Positions 7,604 to 16,078 are shown, numbered from the stretch's first letter. The stretch is DNA of 36,378 nucleotides from a bacterium (GCA_024228555.1 JAAETI010000377.1:1-36378); one strand, 5' to 3'. Notes: generated by a model not told the origin, from the letters alone. Made by a program: numbers and translations.

Positions 7604-8377
7604 ATGCAGTCATGGATGGCGCTGCTTCTCGCAGGGACGCTCATAGGCCCGGTTCTCGGGTCATCAGTCGCGTATGCAGACACTCCCGCAGTCTCAGCCG
7701 AAATCGAAACCATTGTTGATGCCGCTTATGAGCAGTGGCACAGTTCCCTCGGAGTCCGCCTGAGTTGCTCCTCTGGTGTGAGCTTCGCCTACGAGGAGCT
7801 CGACGGGCGGCGTGGCGAATACCGCACTCAAACCGGTGAGGTCGTGATTGACCCTACCGATTCGGCAGCCGGTATGGACACCATCGTTACTCACGAACTC
7901 TCCCATCACACATTCCTCGCCTGCGGAGCGTTTGCGGACAAAGACTTCCGCACGGCGTTCTACGCAGCACAAGGCTTGCCGGAGGACCACGACTGGTTCG
8001 ACTACACAACTGGTTGGTCGGCCACCCCAGCAGAGCACTTCGCCGAGGCCATGGCGATCACCATCGCCGGTTCGGGCGAAGGCGGCATCCCTGTTGGATC
8101 TGAGACCACCGCCGTGATCTCACGGTGGCTGGCCGGCGCATCAGTCGCGCCTCCGGCAGATTCTCACGAACCGGTTCCTTACTCACCGGGAACCGGTTCG
8201 GAGGTTTCCGTAGCTATCAATCAGCCAAGCGGCCAGCCTGCACCGCAACCGGCACCGCCGGTCGACATGCAGCCGGAGCCGGTTCTCTGGGACCTATTTG
8301 GGGAGATTCTCGAGGTACACCCGAGAACAGCCAGCGGGTTCTGGTTCAACGGCTGGCGGGTTGGCGGTCCCATCTAG
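7604..8377 (+). CDS. Secreted protein with HEXXH zinc-protease motif
   Basis: This 257-residue protein starts with a signal peptide (hydrophobic ALLLAGTLIGPVLGSSV, likely cleavage after AYA, near residue 26). The mature part contains HELSH in IVTHELSHHTFL (about residues 96-107), a match to the zinc-metallopeptidase HEXXH motif. A later EHFAEAMA (about 147-154) could supply the third metal ligand, as in gluzincins. Two Cys flank this region (LSCSS, LACGA) and may form a disulfide. A Pro/Gln/Val-rich linker (about 190-225) leads to a short C-terminal segment. AAGGAAGG (7586-7593) is the ribosome site. I do not recognise the family. Protease activity is inferred from the motif alone. Confidence 0.75.
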   Translation: MQSWMALLLAGTLIGPVLGSSVAYADTPAVSAEIETIVDAAYEQWHSSLGVRLSCSSGVSFAYEELDGRRGEYRTQTGEVVIDPTDSAAGMDTIVTHELSHHTFLACGAFADKDFRTAFYAAQGLPEDHDWFDYTTGWSATPAEHFAEAMAITIAGSGEGGIPVGSETTAVISRWLAGASVAPPADSHEPVPYSPGTGSEVSVAINQPSGQPAPQPAPPVDMQPEPVLWDLFGEILEVHPRTASGFWFNGWRVGGPI

Positions 8378-8868
8378 GCCAGAGGGTCGAAGTCCACACC
8401 GAGGTCGGTTACGACCTCGGCATTGGGTAGAGCCTCGAGGATGGCCGGCGGGGCCAGGACCTTGCGGTCGCGGGAGCCGCCGCCAAGGATGATCCGGGAG
8501 CGGGCGGTGACCCGCTGGTCGATCCAAATCGGCAGATCGTCGGGAAGCCCGAATGGGGTCACACCACCGATAGTCATACCGGTGACGGCCATGGTCTCCT
8601 CGGCCGACGCAAAAGATGTGCGTCGTATCCCGATGCGCTTGCGTACCGTCCCGTTGACATCGAGCCGAGTGTTGGCGAGCACGATGCATGCGACATAGAC
8701 CCGAGGGTCGCGCTTGCCGACAACCACGATGGTGTTGGCGGAGTCCCCCAGCTCGTATCCGTAAGTGGCGCAGAACTCGTGCGTGTCGGCCAGTGCCGGA
8801 TCGCACGGGATCATCTCGAACTCGACGCCAAGTCGTTCGATTGCGGCGAGGACGGTGTCGTTGCTCAC
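8374..8868 (-). CDS. YbaK/EbsC-family aminoacyl-tRNA deacylase-like protein
   Basis: This 164-residue protein has the YbaK/ProX-type editing domain: an N-terminal VLAAIERLGVEFEM, a central NTIVVVGKRDPRVYVACIVLANTRLDV strand region, and the diagnostic SAEETMAVTGMTIGGVTPFGLP. Family members hydrolyse mischarged aminoacyl-tRNAs such as Cys-tRNAPro or Ala-tRNAPro; the substrate of this one is unknown. The start is GTG at 8868, overlapping the TGA of the upstream PLP-enzyme gene as GTGA, so the two are probably translated together. Its stop overlaps the 3' end of the convergent secreted-protein gene by 4 bp. Confidence 0.88.
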   Translation of the reverse strand: MSNDTVLAAIERLGVEFEMIPCDPALADTHEFCATYGYELGDSANTIVVVGKRDPRVYVACIVLANTRLDVNGTVRKRIGIRRTSFASAEETMAVTGMTIGGVTPFGLPDDLPIWIDQRVTARSRIILGGGSRDRKVLAPPAILEALPNAEVVTDLGVDFDPLA

Positions 8869-10016
8869 ACCCGGTCCAAGGCTTGCTGTAGATCTTCGAT
8901 GAGGTCTTCAGCGTCCTCCATGCCGACCGAGATACGGACCAGTCCGTCGGTGATGCCTACCTTGAGCCGCTCCGCGGGCTCGATGGCAGCATGCGTCATC
9001 GTGACAGGGTGGGTGATGAGTGACTCGACCGATCCCAGATTCTCGGCGAGAGTCCATAGTTCGACGAGACCCATCAGCTTCTTGCCTGCCTCGACCCCGC
9101 CTTGGACTTCGAACCAGCCCATAGCCCCGAATCCCGATGCCTGTTTCTTGGCGAGTTCATGCTGAGGGAAGGATTCAAGCCCTGGGTAGGCAACCTGTAG
9201 CACCTTTGGGTGCCCCTCCAGGAACCGGGCGACCTGCATCGCATTGTCCGACTGGCGATCAAGGCGCTCCGACAGGGTCTTCGTCCCCTGCATGGTCAGC
9301 CACGCCACCTGTGGTGACATCGTGGTGCCCGTCGAGTTCTGGACGAACTTGATGCGCTCATGGAGTTCGGGCGTCCTGGAAATGACGGCCCCGCCGACGG
9401 TGGCGTTGTGGCCGTCGAAGTACTTTGTGGTCGAGTGCACGATGAGGTCGGCCCCGAGCTCGAATGGTCGCTGGTAGTACGGCGTCAGGAATGTGTTGTC
9501 GACGCAGTGGGGGATCCCGTGTGATTTAGCGATCTCGGATACGGCTGCAATGTCGGTGAGCTTGAGTGTCGGGTTGGCAGGGGTCTCAGTGAAGATGAGC
9601 TTGGTGTTGTCTCGAATCGCCGCAGCTACGTTGGCTGCATCGGAGGTGTCGACGAAATCGTATTCGACATCGAATCGACTGTAGATCTGTGTCGCCAAGC
9701 GGTAGGTGCCCCCGTATACGACGTCAGAGAAGACAACGTGATCGCCGGCGTTGAGCATTGCCATCATCACTGCATTGGTTGCCGCCATCCCGGTGCCGAA
9801 GGCGGCCGCATCGGCACCGCCTTCGAGCGTGGCGACCTTGACCTCGAGTGCCCGCACCGTCGGGTTGCCGGAGCGCGAGTACGAGTACCCGGTGGCCATG
9901 TACTCATCGACTGACGGCTGCACGAACGTCGTCGATTGATGGATTGGCGTCAGGATGGCGCCCGTTGTCGGGTCGGGGGTCACTCCGGCATGGATCTGTT
10001 TTGTGCGAAAGCGCAT
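8865..10016 (-). CDS. Cystathionine gamma-synthase/lyase family PLP enzyme
   Basis: This 383-residue protein has the normal family length (Cys/Met metabolism PLP enzymes). Motifs include the N-terminal TKQIHAGVTPDP and the YSRSGNPT segment. The PLP-stacking region has FGTGMAATNAVMM, and the cofactor-Asp region is CVDNTF. The PLP Lys is in HSTTKYFDGH, and the C-terminus has SLGSVESLITHP as ESLITHPVTMTH. It acts in transsulfuration, either forming cystathionine from an activated homoserine and cysteine, or cleaving it; the sequence does not separate the two. The ATG at 10016 has GAGAGG 5 nt upstream; a longer frame exists but lacks this. It is co-translated with the YbaK-like gene, and both touch cysteine metabolism. 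Confidence 0.9.
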   Translation of the reverse strand: MRFRTKQIHAGVTPDPTTGAILTPIHQSTTFVQPSVDEYMATGYSYSRSGNPTVRALEVKVATLEGGADAAAFGTGMAATNAVMMAMLNAGDHVVFSDVVYGGTYRLATQIYSRFDVEYDFVDTSDAANVAAAIRDNTKLIFTETPANPTLKLTDIAAVSEIAKSHGIPHCVDNTFLTPYYQRPFELGADLIVHSTTKYFDGHNATVGGAVISRTPELHERIKFVQNSTGTTMSPQVAWLTMQGTKTLSERLDRQSDNAMQVARFLEGHPKVLQVAYPGLESFPQHELAKKQASGFGAMGWFEVQGGVEAGKKLMGLVELWTLAENLGSVESLITHPVTMTHAAIEPAERLKVGITDGLVRISVGMEDAEDLIEDLQQALDRV

Positions 10017-10077
10017 GGACACCTCTCTTGCTCGGTACCCAAGATACCGCGACAGCCGCACCAAGTGAGCAGTGGCT

Positions 10078-10089
10078 TACACTTTGCTC
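10078..10089 (+). promoter_or_regulatory. Leaderless -10 box of the GH13 gene
   Basis: TACACT (10078-10083) ends exactly 6 nt before the ATG at 10090, placing transcription start at the ATG. No Shine-Dalgarno sequence is present. The whole divergent gap to the PLP-enzyme gene is 73 bp. Confidence 0.5.
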
Positions 10090-11634
10090 ATGACAGATCG
10101 AAACAGCCTCTCCGGCGTGATGCTCAACGCCTATCCGGACAGCATCGGAGGAACGCTCTCCGACATCTTGGGTGTGCTCACACGCCCGGCATTCGAAGAT
10201 GTCTTCTCGCTGCTCTATGTGCTCCCCACCTTCTTCAACAGCGACCTCGATCGTGGCTTCTCTGTCATCGACTACAACCTCAATCAGGAACTGGTGTCGC
10301 CTGCGGACCTCGCCAGAGCAAAGGAACTGAATCTCGGGTTCAAATTCGACCTCGTGCTCAACCATCTCTCGGTGAACTCGCCACAATTCCAAGATCTGCT
10401 CGAAAACGGTGACGGATCGGATTTCAAGGACTTCTTCATTGACTGGAACGAATTCTGGGAAGGCGAAGGCCAATTGGGGCCAGAGGGCTTCATCATCCCC
10501 AACCAGGAGCACCTCGACCTTCTCTACCTGCGCAAACCCGGACTGCCCATCCTCATGGTGCCGTCCCCCGACGGCTCCGTGCGGCCCTATTGGAACACCT
10601 TCTATCAGGACGTGCGGGAGACGGCAGATGGCAAGCGCCGCTACCTGGGGCAGATGGACCTCAACGCTCAGTCAGAGAAAGTCTGGGACTTCTACACCGA
10701 GACGTTTGGCAAGCTCGACGATTACGGCGCCAAGGTGGTGCGGCTCGATGCCTTCGCCTATTTGCACAAGCAAGTCGGTCTGCCGAACTTCTTCAACAAT
10801 CCCGGCACCTGGGAGTACCTAGACCGTCTCAAGACGATGGCCGACGATTACGACCTGGTGTTGCTGCCGGAGATACACGCCGAATACGGCACCGGTCTCC
10901 ACGAGGAGGTAGCCGCCAACGGATTCCCGGTTTACGACTTCTTTCTCCCGGGCCTGGTGATCGATGCGCTCGACAGGGGCACCAACCACTACCTGCTGCA
11001 GTGGATGCGCGAACTGGTTGAGAAGGACCTGCGCACGGTCAACATGCTGGGCTGCCACGACGGCATTCCGGTACTCGACCTCAGGGGTATGTTGCCCGAC
11101 GAGGAGATCGACGCTGTCATCGAGAGCATCCTCGAACGGGGCGGCAGGATCAAGAATCTGTACGGTGCCGACGGCAGGAAGATCGCCTACTACCAGGTGA
11201 ACGCCACCTACTTCAGTGCCCTCGGCGAAGATGAGCAGAAGCTGCGTCTCGCCCGTGCCATCCAGATGTTCACCCCGGGTGTTCCCCAAGTTTGGTACCT
11301 GGACCTCTTTGCGGGTACCAACGACTACGCCGCGGCGGACCATGGCGGCGCCGGGGCCCACAAAGAGATCAACCGCACCACCTTGACGCTGGCCGAAATC
11401 GAAGCGGGGCTAGAGACGGCGGTCGTGCAAGACCAGCTCAACCTCATGCGGCTGCGTAACACCTCACCGGCCTTCGATGGCGAGATCGAAATCGCCGAGA
11501 CACCGGTGCACTTGCTCGATCTGACATGGCGACACGAAGGGCACTCAGCGACGCTACGGGCCGACCTGCGTGATCACAGCTTTGAGGTGACGCATACCGA
11601 CGGTGCTCAGACCGTCACAAACTTGACTTCGTAA
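10090..11634 (+). CDS. GH13 (subfamily 18-like) sucrose phosphorylase family enzyme
   Basis: This 514-residue protein has the family's compact barrel start (GVMLNAYPDSIGG...VYVLPTFFNSDLDRGFSVIDY-like). The catalytic set is the nucleophile Asp in VRLDAFAY, the acid/base Glu in LLPEIHAEYG, and the stabilising Asp in GCHDGIPVLD. VLNHLS and PNQEHLDLLYL are typical of phosphorolytic GH13_18 members. These enzymes split sucrose, sucrose-6'-phosphate, glucosylglycerate or glucosylglycerol with phosphate to give glucose-1-phosphate; the acceptor cannot be assigned. The ATG at 10090 is chosen over GTG at 10072 because of the leaderless -10 box. The gene overlaps the convergent kinase gene by 28 bp. 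A ROK fructokinase lies at 21624-22511. Confidence 0.88.
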   Translation: MTDRNSLSGVMLNAYPDSIGGTLSDILGVLTRPAFEDVFSLLYVLPTFFNSDLDRGFSVIDYNLNQELVSPADLARAKELNLGFKFDLVLNHLSVNSPQFQDLLENGDGSDFKDFFIDWNEFWEGEGQLGPEGFIIPNQEHLDLLYLRKPGLPILMVPSPDGSVRPYWNTFYQDVRETADGKRRYLGQMDLNAQSEKVWDFYTETFGKLDDYGAKVVRLDAFAYLHKQVGLPNFFNNPGTWEYLDRLKTMADDYDLVLLPEIHAEYGTGLHEEVAANGFPVYDFFLPGLVIDALDRGTNHYLLQWMRELVEKDLRTVNMLGCHDGIPVLDLRGMLPDEEIDAVIESILERGGRIKNLYGADGRKIAYYQVNATYFSALGEDEQKLRLARAIQMFTPGVPQVWYLDLFAGTNDYAAADHGGAGAHKEINRTTLTLAEIEAGLETAVVQDQLNLMRLRNTSPAFDGEIEIAETPVHLLDLTWRHEGHSATLRADLRDHSFEVTHTDGAQTVTNLTS

Positions 11635-12254
11635 TCCCGGCTGATGACGACGTCGGCCCGGGAACGATGTTGAGAGATGATCTCGTGCTCCTTCACCAGG
11701 ACCTCCTCGATGAAGGGATCGAACTCTTCCCGCCCCCGCTTCATCCGGTGATCCATCGTCTCGAGCCGGTTGCGGGCGATGAATACCCGTCGGTCGACGT
11801 TGTCGCACAGCGACGTGTAGACACCTTCTGCGATGACAACGTCGACGCCATCCAGCGAGATCGTCTCTTCCGTGATCTGGTTGTCGTCGTAGATCACCAG
11901 TGGCTTGACGACGACACCTGCCCCCGCACGGGCTTGGTGCAAGTGCATGTCGAGCAAGTCGAGACGCACCTCGGTGGTACCCACCCAGGCGAAGTTGGCG
12001 CGGCGGGCGACGTCGTTGAACTTGGGAGGAAGCACGTAGTAGTCGTCCTGTTGGAGCACGACCGCCTTGACCCCACGCTCACCGATAGCATCCGCCAGAG
12101 CCTGTCCGGTCTCGGATTTGCCGCTGCCGGATTCGCCGGCAACGGTCATTGTGTAGCGACGTTGGGTGGCGGCGATCTCGTCGAAGAGTCGTCCGATGAT
12201 CTGCTCAGCAGCCTTCTTGTGTTCCTCGCCAACGAGGATGATGTCGCCCTTCAT
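11607..12254 (-). CDS. Uridine kinase/phosphoribulokinase-like P-loop kinase
   Basis: This 215-residue protein carries a Walker A motif, AGESGSGKSE (about residues 39-48), in an otherwise uridine-kinase-like fold: LQQDDYYVLPPKFND matches the QDxYY substrate segment of PRK/uridine kinases, and VVIAEGVYT is the Walker-B-like strand. The mid-region (WVGTTEVRLDLLDMHL) replaces the usual FDHPDA motif, so the substrate may not be uridine. The N-terminal 35 residues extend beyond the usual kinase start. The start at 12254 is supported by a leaderless -10 box. The gene's 3' end overlaps the GH13 gene, which suggests a sugar or sugar-derivative substrate by context only. Confidence 0.8.
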   Translation of the reverse strand: MKGDIILVGEEHKKAAEQIIGRLFDEIAATQRRYTMTVAGESGSGKSETGQALADAIGERGVKAVVLQQDDYYVLPPKFNDVARRANFAWVGTTEVRLDLLDMHLHQARAGAGVVVKPLVIYDDNQITEETISLDGVDVVIAEGVYTSLCDNVDRRVFIARNRLETMDHRMKRGREEFDPFIEEVLVKEHEIISQHRSRADVVISRDYEVKFVTV

Positions 12255-12266
12255 GACCCCATCATA
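12255..12266 (-). promoter_or_regulatory. Leaderless -10 box of the P-loop kinase gene
   Basis: On the minus strand TATGAT (12266-12261) is followed by 6 nt and then the ATG at 12254. It lies in the 18-bp gap after the CDF gene, giving the kinase its own start even though it follows that gene closely. Confidence 0.5.
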
Positions 12267-12272
12267 TTCGAG

Positions 12273-13229
12273 TCAATGAGGATCAATCGTGGTGGTCCCG
12301 GCATCGGTGGGCGCCGCGGCCTCGCGCACAATATCGGGCTCGATGTACATCGGTCGTGCGATGGGCACGACCTCGCGGACCCTGCGCTCGACCTCGTTGA
12401 TGGCGTCTGCCAATTGCTCGAAGGTGAGATCGGCGTCAAATGCAACCTTGGCTCCGACAAGCAACTGCTCGGGCCCAAAGTGCTGGGTACGCAGATGGAT
12501 CACGTCACTGACATGCGGCGTTGCGAGCATCGCTTCGCGGATCTTCTGGTATTCGCCGGGTCGCGCCGACTCTCCGATGAGTAAACCCCTCATCTCAATT
12601 GCCAAGAGGATCGCGATTCCGCCAAGAAGGATGCCGATGCTCAGAGTTCCGATGCCGTCCCAGATCGGGTCGCCGGTTACGGTGGCTGCGGTGATCGCAC
12701 TCAGGGCGATGACAAGACCGATCAGTGCGCCAAGGTCCTCCAACAGGACCACAGTGAGTTCGGCTACACGCGAAGTGCGAATGAACTCCCACCAGGTGCG
12801 TTCACCCTTGATCGGTATTGAGGCACGCACGGCGGTACTAAACGCATAGCCCTCAAAGACGATGCCGAGACCGAGGATGGCGAACGCCCAACCGATGTTC
12901 TCCAACTCGTGAGGATGACGGATCTTCTCGGTGCCCTCATAGATCGCAAATAGCGATCCCAGCGAGAACAGCACCATTGAAACGACGAACGCCCAGAAGT
13001 AGCGTTCTCTTGCGTAGCCGAACTGGAATTCTTCGTCCGCGTCGCGCTTGGCCAGTCTTCCGCCAAGCAGCAGCAGTGCCTGATTGCCGGTGTCGGCCGT
13101 CGAGTGGATTCCCTCAGCCAGCATCGAGGACGATCCGGTAAAGACAAAGCCAATGAACTTGGCGATTGCAATGCCGAGGTTCGCAAAGAACGCGGCGACT
13201 ACGACTCTTGTTGATTCACCTGTTGCCAT
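12273..13229 (-). CDS. Cation diffusion facilitator (CDF) metal exporter
   Basis: This 318-residue protein has six predicted membrane segments and the CDF signature in the second: SMLAEGIHSTADTGNQALLLLG, where His and Asp bind metal. The GDPIWDGIGTLSIG segment matches the family's fifth helix/sixth-helix hinge, and the cytosolic domain (about residues 210-300) has the ferredoxin-like layout. The HSxADTxNQ form resembles the SLC30A9-like branch. It probably exports Zn2+ or another divalent cation using the proton gradient. It starts 45 bp after the EamA gene with its own leaderless -10 box. The C-terminal tail (AAAPTDAGTTTIDPH) is disordered. Confidence 0.88.
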   Translation of the reverse strand: MATGESTRVVVAAFFANLGIAIAKFIGFVFTGSSSMLAEGIHSTADTGNQALLLLGGRLAKRDADEEFQFGYARERYFWAFVVSMVLFSLGSLFAIYEGTEKIRHPHELENIGWAFAILGLGIVFEGYAFSTAVRASIPIKGERTWWEFIRTSRVAELTVVLLEDLGALIGLVIALSAITAATVTGDPIWDGIGTLSIGILLGGIAILLAIEMRGLLIGESARPGEYQKIREAMLATPHVSDVIHLRTQHFGPEQLLVGAKVAFDADLTFEQLADAINEVERRVREVVPIARPMYIEPDIVREAAAPTDAGTTTIDPH

Positions 13230-13241
13230 GCGGAGAATCTA
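13230..13241 (-). promoter_or_regulatory. Leaderless -10 box of the CDF gene
   Basis: On the minus strand TAGATT (13241-13236) lies exactly 6 nt before the ATG at 13229. No ribosome-binding site is visible. Confidence 0.5.
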
Positions 13242-13274
13242 GCTGGGTATGGAGCCGGTCTGGTCCATCGGGAG

Positions 13275-14171
13275 TCAGGCCAGCACCATTGCGGTCCCGA
13301 TGACCCCAAGGCCGGCGCCGAACCAGGCGCCGATCGGGGGCCGCTCTCTGGTGATAGCCCAGATGAGTGGAAGTTGTAGCACGGGCGCAAGGGAAACGAG
13401 TATGGAGACAACTCCGGGCGGTCCCTCGGCCAGAGCGATCAGCATCAGTGTCTTGCCGACCACCATTCCCAGCGTTCCCGACGCGATGACCAGGAGCCAC
13501 AAGCGAGCGGTGAGTGCCACAGCAGGCCTGCTCCTTGCGGTGCGTCGTTCGAACCAGGGCATCAGGGCGAACAGACCCAGCGTCCCGACCAATGCACGCA
13601 CCGCCGCACCCGCCCACGGATCGAGGATGCCGTCAAAGACAGGGTCGGCGACCAACACTGCGATTGATTGGCCCAGGGCTCCTAGAAGGCCGAAGCCGGC
13701 GCCAACAGACAGCGATCCTCTGACTTCCTCCCAGGTGTGGGATTGACCGGGCCGGGTGCCATAGGCGATTGCCATGCTGACGCCAGACACAACGAGGATG
13801 GTTCCGAGGACGCCAAGCAGCCCAAATTCCTCGTCGTAGACGATTGCGCTTAACACTGCTGTGATCGGGGCGTTGGCGGCAAACAGCATGCCGGTGCGGC
13901 GGGGGCCGAGCCGGGAGAACGCCTCGAATAGTGCTGCGTCTCCGAGGGCCAGACCGACGAACCCGGAGATGGCGAGAGGGAGCCAATCGGATGCCTCGAC
14001 TGTTGACCAGCCGCCGGTGAGGACGGCGATGAGGACGAGGGCCACCGATACGTAGACCATCCGGATCCGGACAAACCGGGGGCCGCCGAGCAGGCGAGAC
14101 GGTTCTGCGGCGATCAGGCCACCGACCGCCCATGAGCTGGCCGCCAGCAGTGCCGCAACTTGAAATGGCAT
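13275..14171 (-). CDS. EamA/DMT-family membrane transporter
   Basis: This 298-residue protein has about ten hydrophobic segments arranged as two repeated EamA halves. The first spans about residues 1-140, with SGFVGLALGDAALFEAFSRLGPRRTGMLFAANAPITAV; the second about 150-298, with GTLGMVVGKTLMLIALAEGPPGVVSILVSLAPVLQLPLIW. Members of this drug/metabolite transporter group move amino acids, nucleosides or other small metabolites across the inner membrane; the substrate is unknown. GGGAG lies 8 nt before the ATG. It follows two small membrane-protein genes and precedes the CDF exporter on the same strand. Confidence 0.87.
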   Translation of the reverse strand: MPFQVAALLAASSWAVGGLIAAEPSRLLGGPRFVRIRMVYVSVALVLIAVLTGGWSTVEASDWLPLAISGFVGLALGDAALFEAFSRLGPRRTGMLFAANAPITAVLSAIVYDEEFGLLGVLGTILVVSGVSMAIAYGTRPGQSHTWEEVRGSLSVGAGFGLLGALGQSIAVLVADPVFDGILDPWAGAAVRALVGTLGLFALMPWFERRTARSRPAVALTARLWLLVIASGTLGMVVGKTLMLIALAEGPPGVVSILVSLAPVLQLPLIWAITRERPPIGAWFGAGLGVIGTAMVLA

Positions 14172-14242
14172 TGGCTAGCTCCCGTGCCCCTGTCTTGTGC
14201 AGCAGGACCCTAGCGGTCTCGATCCTGTGCGCCTGGATGTGG

Positions 14243-14689
14243 TCAGATTGACTCCAGAAGCCACACAAAGCAGTACACGCCCTCAACAATTCCGAAGACG
14301 GGCCAGATCGCCCAGACAATGATCCAGTAGAAGGCGGTTGGCTCGCGGATTCCCATGTCGCGATCCCAGATGAAGATGGTGATAGCGGTGTACCAGAACG
14401 GAACGGATGCGACCAGGGCAATCAGGAAGCCCCAACGCTCGCCAAGCAGCATGCCGATGCTGCCGGCAATCTGGAGAGGGACCCAGGCAATGACGTCGGC
14501 CCAGGCCATGCCCTGGTTGAAGGCAAAGTAGGCCGTGGGGTCTGTTCCTTCCGGTGAACCACCGTAGACACTGGCAATTGTCCACTCTGCCCGCGGTCGG
14601 AGCACGGCGACAAGCTGCAGCGCGCCAAGCAGCAATATCAGTAGGAGACCGCTGACTGCCACGATCCATGTCAACGGTGTTGCATCCAT
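14243..14689 (-). CDS. Small integral membrane protein, unknown function
   Basis: 148 residues with about four membrane helices: VAVSGLLLILLLGALQLVAVL, DVIAWVPLQIAGSIGMLLG, FLIALVASVPFWYTAITIFIW and FYWIIVWAIWPVFGIVEGVYCFVWLL. GGGAGG lies 4 nt before the ATG at 14689. I do not recognise a family. It begins 18 bp after another small membrane-protein gene, so the two are probably one operon and may form a complex. Confidence 0.7.
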   Translation of the reverse strand: MDATPLTWIVAVSGLLLILLLGALQLVAVLRPRAEWTIASVYGGSPEGTDPTAYFAFNQGMAWADVIAWVPLQIAGSIGMLLGERWGFLIALVASVPFWYTAITIFIWDRDMGIREPTAFYWIIVWAIWPVFGIVEGVYCFVWLLESI

Positions 14690-14707
14690 CGACCCTCCCT
14701 TGGTTGT

Positions 14708-15142
14708 CTACACGGCGGGCAGGGCGACGACGGCGGCGGCGATGGTGATCAGACCCATTGCTCCCCAGACACCGAGCATCAGATACCCGAGTTTCAGGTT
14801 CTTTGGCGCTCCCACTCGAAATCCGCGGCGTTCCATGGCAACTCTCGTGAAGATGCCGCGACCGGCGAAGTAGACGTACATGCCACCGCCTACCAGACCG
14901 AAGTATGCCCAGGAAGGCTGATCGAGAATGAGGAGCACACCCGCCACCACCATCGTCCACAAAGTGATGAAGTCAAACGGGGCTTCCCCACGGATGTCTG
15001 CCCAGTAGGTGGGCTCCACGCTGTCCTCGGGTTCCAACACAGTGAGACGCACCGCCAGATCGGGGGCCAGCCAGGCGAGGATCTGACCTCCCCAGGCCAG
15101 CAACGACAGCAGTACGACTATCACACCCCACAAAGCACCCAC
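14708..15142 (-). CDS. Small integral membrane protein, unknown function
   Basis: 144 residues with four likely membrane helices: VIVVLLSLLAWGGQILAWLA, LWTMVVAGVLLIL, WAYFGLVGGGMYVYFAG and YLMLGVWGAMGLITIAAAVVAL. A soluble loop after the first helix holds conserved-looking acidic residues (VLEPEDSVEPTYWADIRGEAP). I chose the GTG at 15142 because GGGAG lies 8 nt upstream; longer frames reach back to 15208 but start in a polar, non-conserved stretch. Family not recognised. Confidence 0.68.
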   Translation of the reverse strand: MGALWGVIVVLLSLLAWGGQILAWLAPDLAVRLTVLEPEDSVEPTYWADIRGEAPFDFITLWTMVVAGVLLILDQPSWAYFGLVGGGMYVYFAGRGIFTRVAMERRGFRVGAPKNLKLGYLMLGVWGAMGLITIAAAVVALPAV

Positions 15143-15286
15143 GTCCGTCGCTCCCTTCCTGTCGATCCACCAATCATTGCGCCTCGCCAGACCGGTGTGA
15201 AGAACCAATCAGGGGATGGCCCTTTGTCCGAGCCCGGATGGGTACGGTGGAGCGGACGTCGTGTCCCCCTCGATAAAGGAGCAACG

Positions 15287-16078
15287 ATGGAGACTGGCCT
15301 TGCTGGAAAGGGTGTGTTGGTAACAGGCGGGGCCGGGGGCATCGGCAGCGCGATCGCTCGTGCGTTTGCGGCAGAGGGTGCCAAGGTGGCCATCCACTAC
15401 AACACGTCGCAACAAGCAGCGGAGGCTCTCGCAGCCGAAGTTGACGGAGTAGCAGTCGGCGCAGACCTCCGGGATGAAACAGCCGCCGACGCTCTGGTCC
15501 CCGCTGCGGTTGCAGCTCTTGGCCGACTCGATGTATGCATCGCCAATGCCGGCAAGTACCCGGTGGAAGACCTTCCACTGTGGGAGGTTTCCTTGGAGAG
15601 ATGGAACGGCACTCTGGCGACGAACCTCACTTCAACTTTCCTCACGGCTCGTGGGTTCCTCAAGCATGCTGCAGTCACCGGGAGCGGCTCGTTGGTGATG
15701 GTTGCATCGACAGCAGGCATATTCGGCGAGGCCGGTCACGCTGACTACGCCACTGCAAAGGGGGGCATCCTCAGTGGGTTGCTGATGAGTGCCAAGAACG
15801 AGGCCTCTCGAATTGGGCCTGGGGTTCGGGTCAACGTTGTTGCGCCGGGGTGGACGCTTACGCCAAATGTCGAGAAGCGGGGCCTCGCCGACGACCACCT
15901 GGCCAGGGTCACGGCAACCATGGCACTGAAGAAGATCGGTCGTCCCGAAGACGTCGCCGCTCAAGTGATGGTGCTGGCATCTGACAAGCTGTCCGGTCAC
16001 CTCACCGGCTCAGTGGTTTCGGTCGCCGGGGGTATGGAGGGACGGTTGATTCCTGGCTCGGGAGCGGGTTCTGAATGA
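15287..16078 (+). CDS. Short-chain dehydrogenase/reductase (SDR)
   Basis: 263 residues, classical SDR length. The cofactor site is TGGAGGIG (about residues 13-20). The catalytic set is Asn in NAG and in ATNLTSTFL, Ser in VAST (about 145), and Tyr/Lys in YATAK (about 158-162). The end VSVAGGM is typical of FabG-like enzymes. The residues after the second strand (HYNTS) suggest NADP(H). The substrate is unknown. AAAGGAG (15275-15281) lies 5 nt before the ATG. The stop overlaps a possible start of the next gene, and the genes run in one direction to the aminotransferase. Confidence 0.9.
   Translation: METGLAGKGVLVTGGAGGIGSAIARAFAAEGAKVAIHYNTSQQAAEALAAEVDGVAVGADLRDETAADALVPAAVAALGRLDVCIANAGKYPVEDLPLWEVSLERWNGTLATNLTSTFLTARGFLKHAAVTGSGSLVMVASTAGIFGEAGHADYATAKGGILSGLLMSAKNEASRIGPGVRVNVVAPGWTLTPNVEKRGLADDHLARVTATMALKKIGRPEDVAAQVMVLASDKLSGHLTGSVVSVAGGMEGRLIPGSGAGSE

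Noticed and set aside
7407-7646. A 79-residue frame overlapping the start of the secreted HEXXH protein
   Set aside because: Crosses a GC hairpin and the proposed promoter, with an Arg/Ser-rich composition typical of a non-coding frame.
8168-8199. Two copies of GAACCGGTTC 22 bp apart
   Set aside because: They lie in the coding sequence for the Pro/Val-rich linker of the secreted protein, where repeated E-P-V-type codons explain them; no promoter is nearby.
10017-10089. SAM or other riboswitch upstream of the Cys/Met PLP enzyme
   Set aside because: The whole divergent gap is 73 bp and is filled by the two promoters and a ribosome site; no riboswitch could fit.
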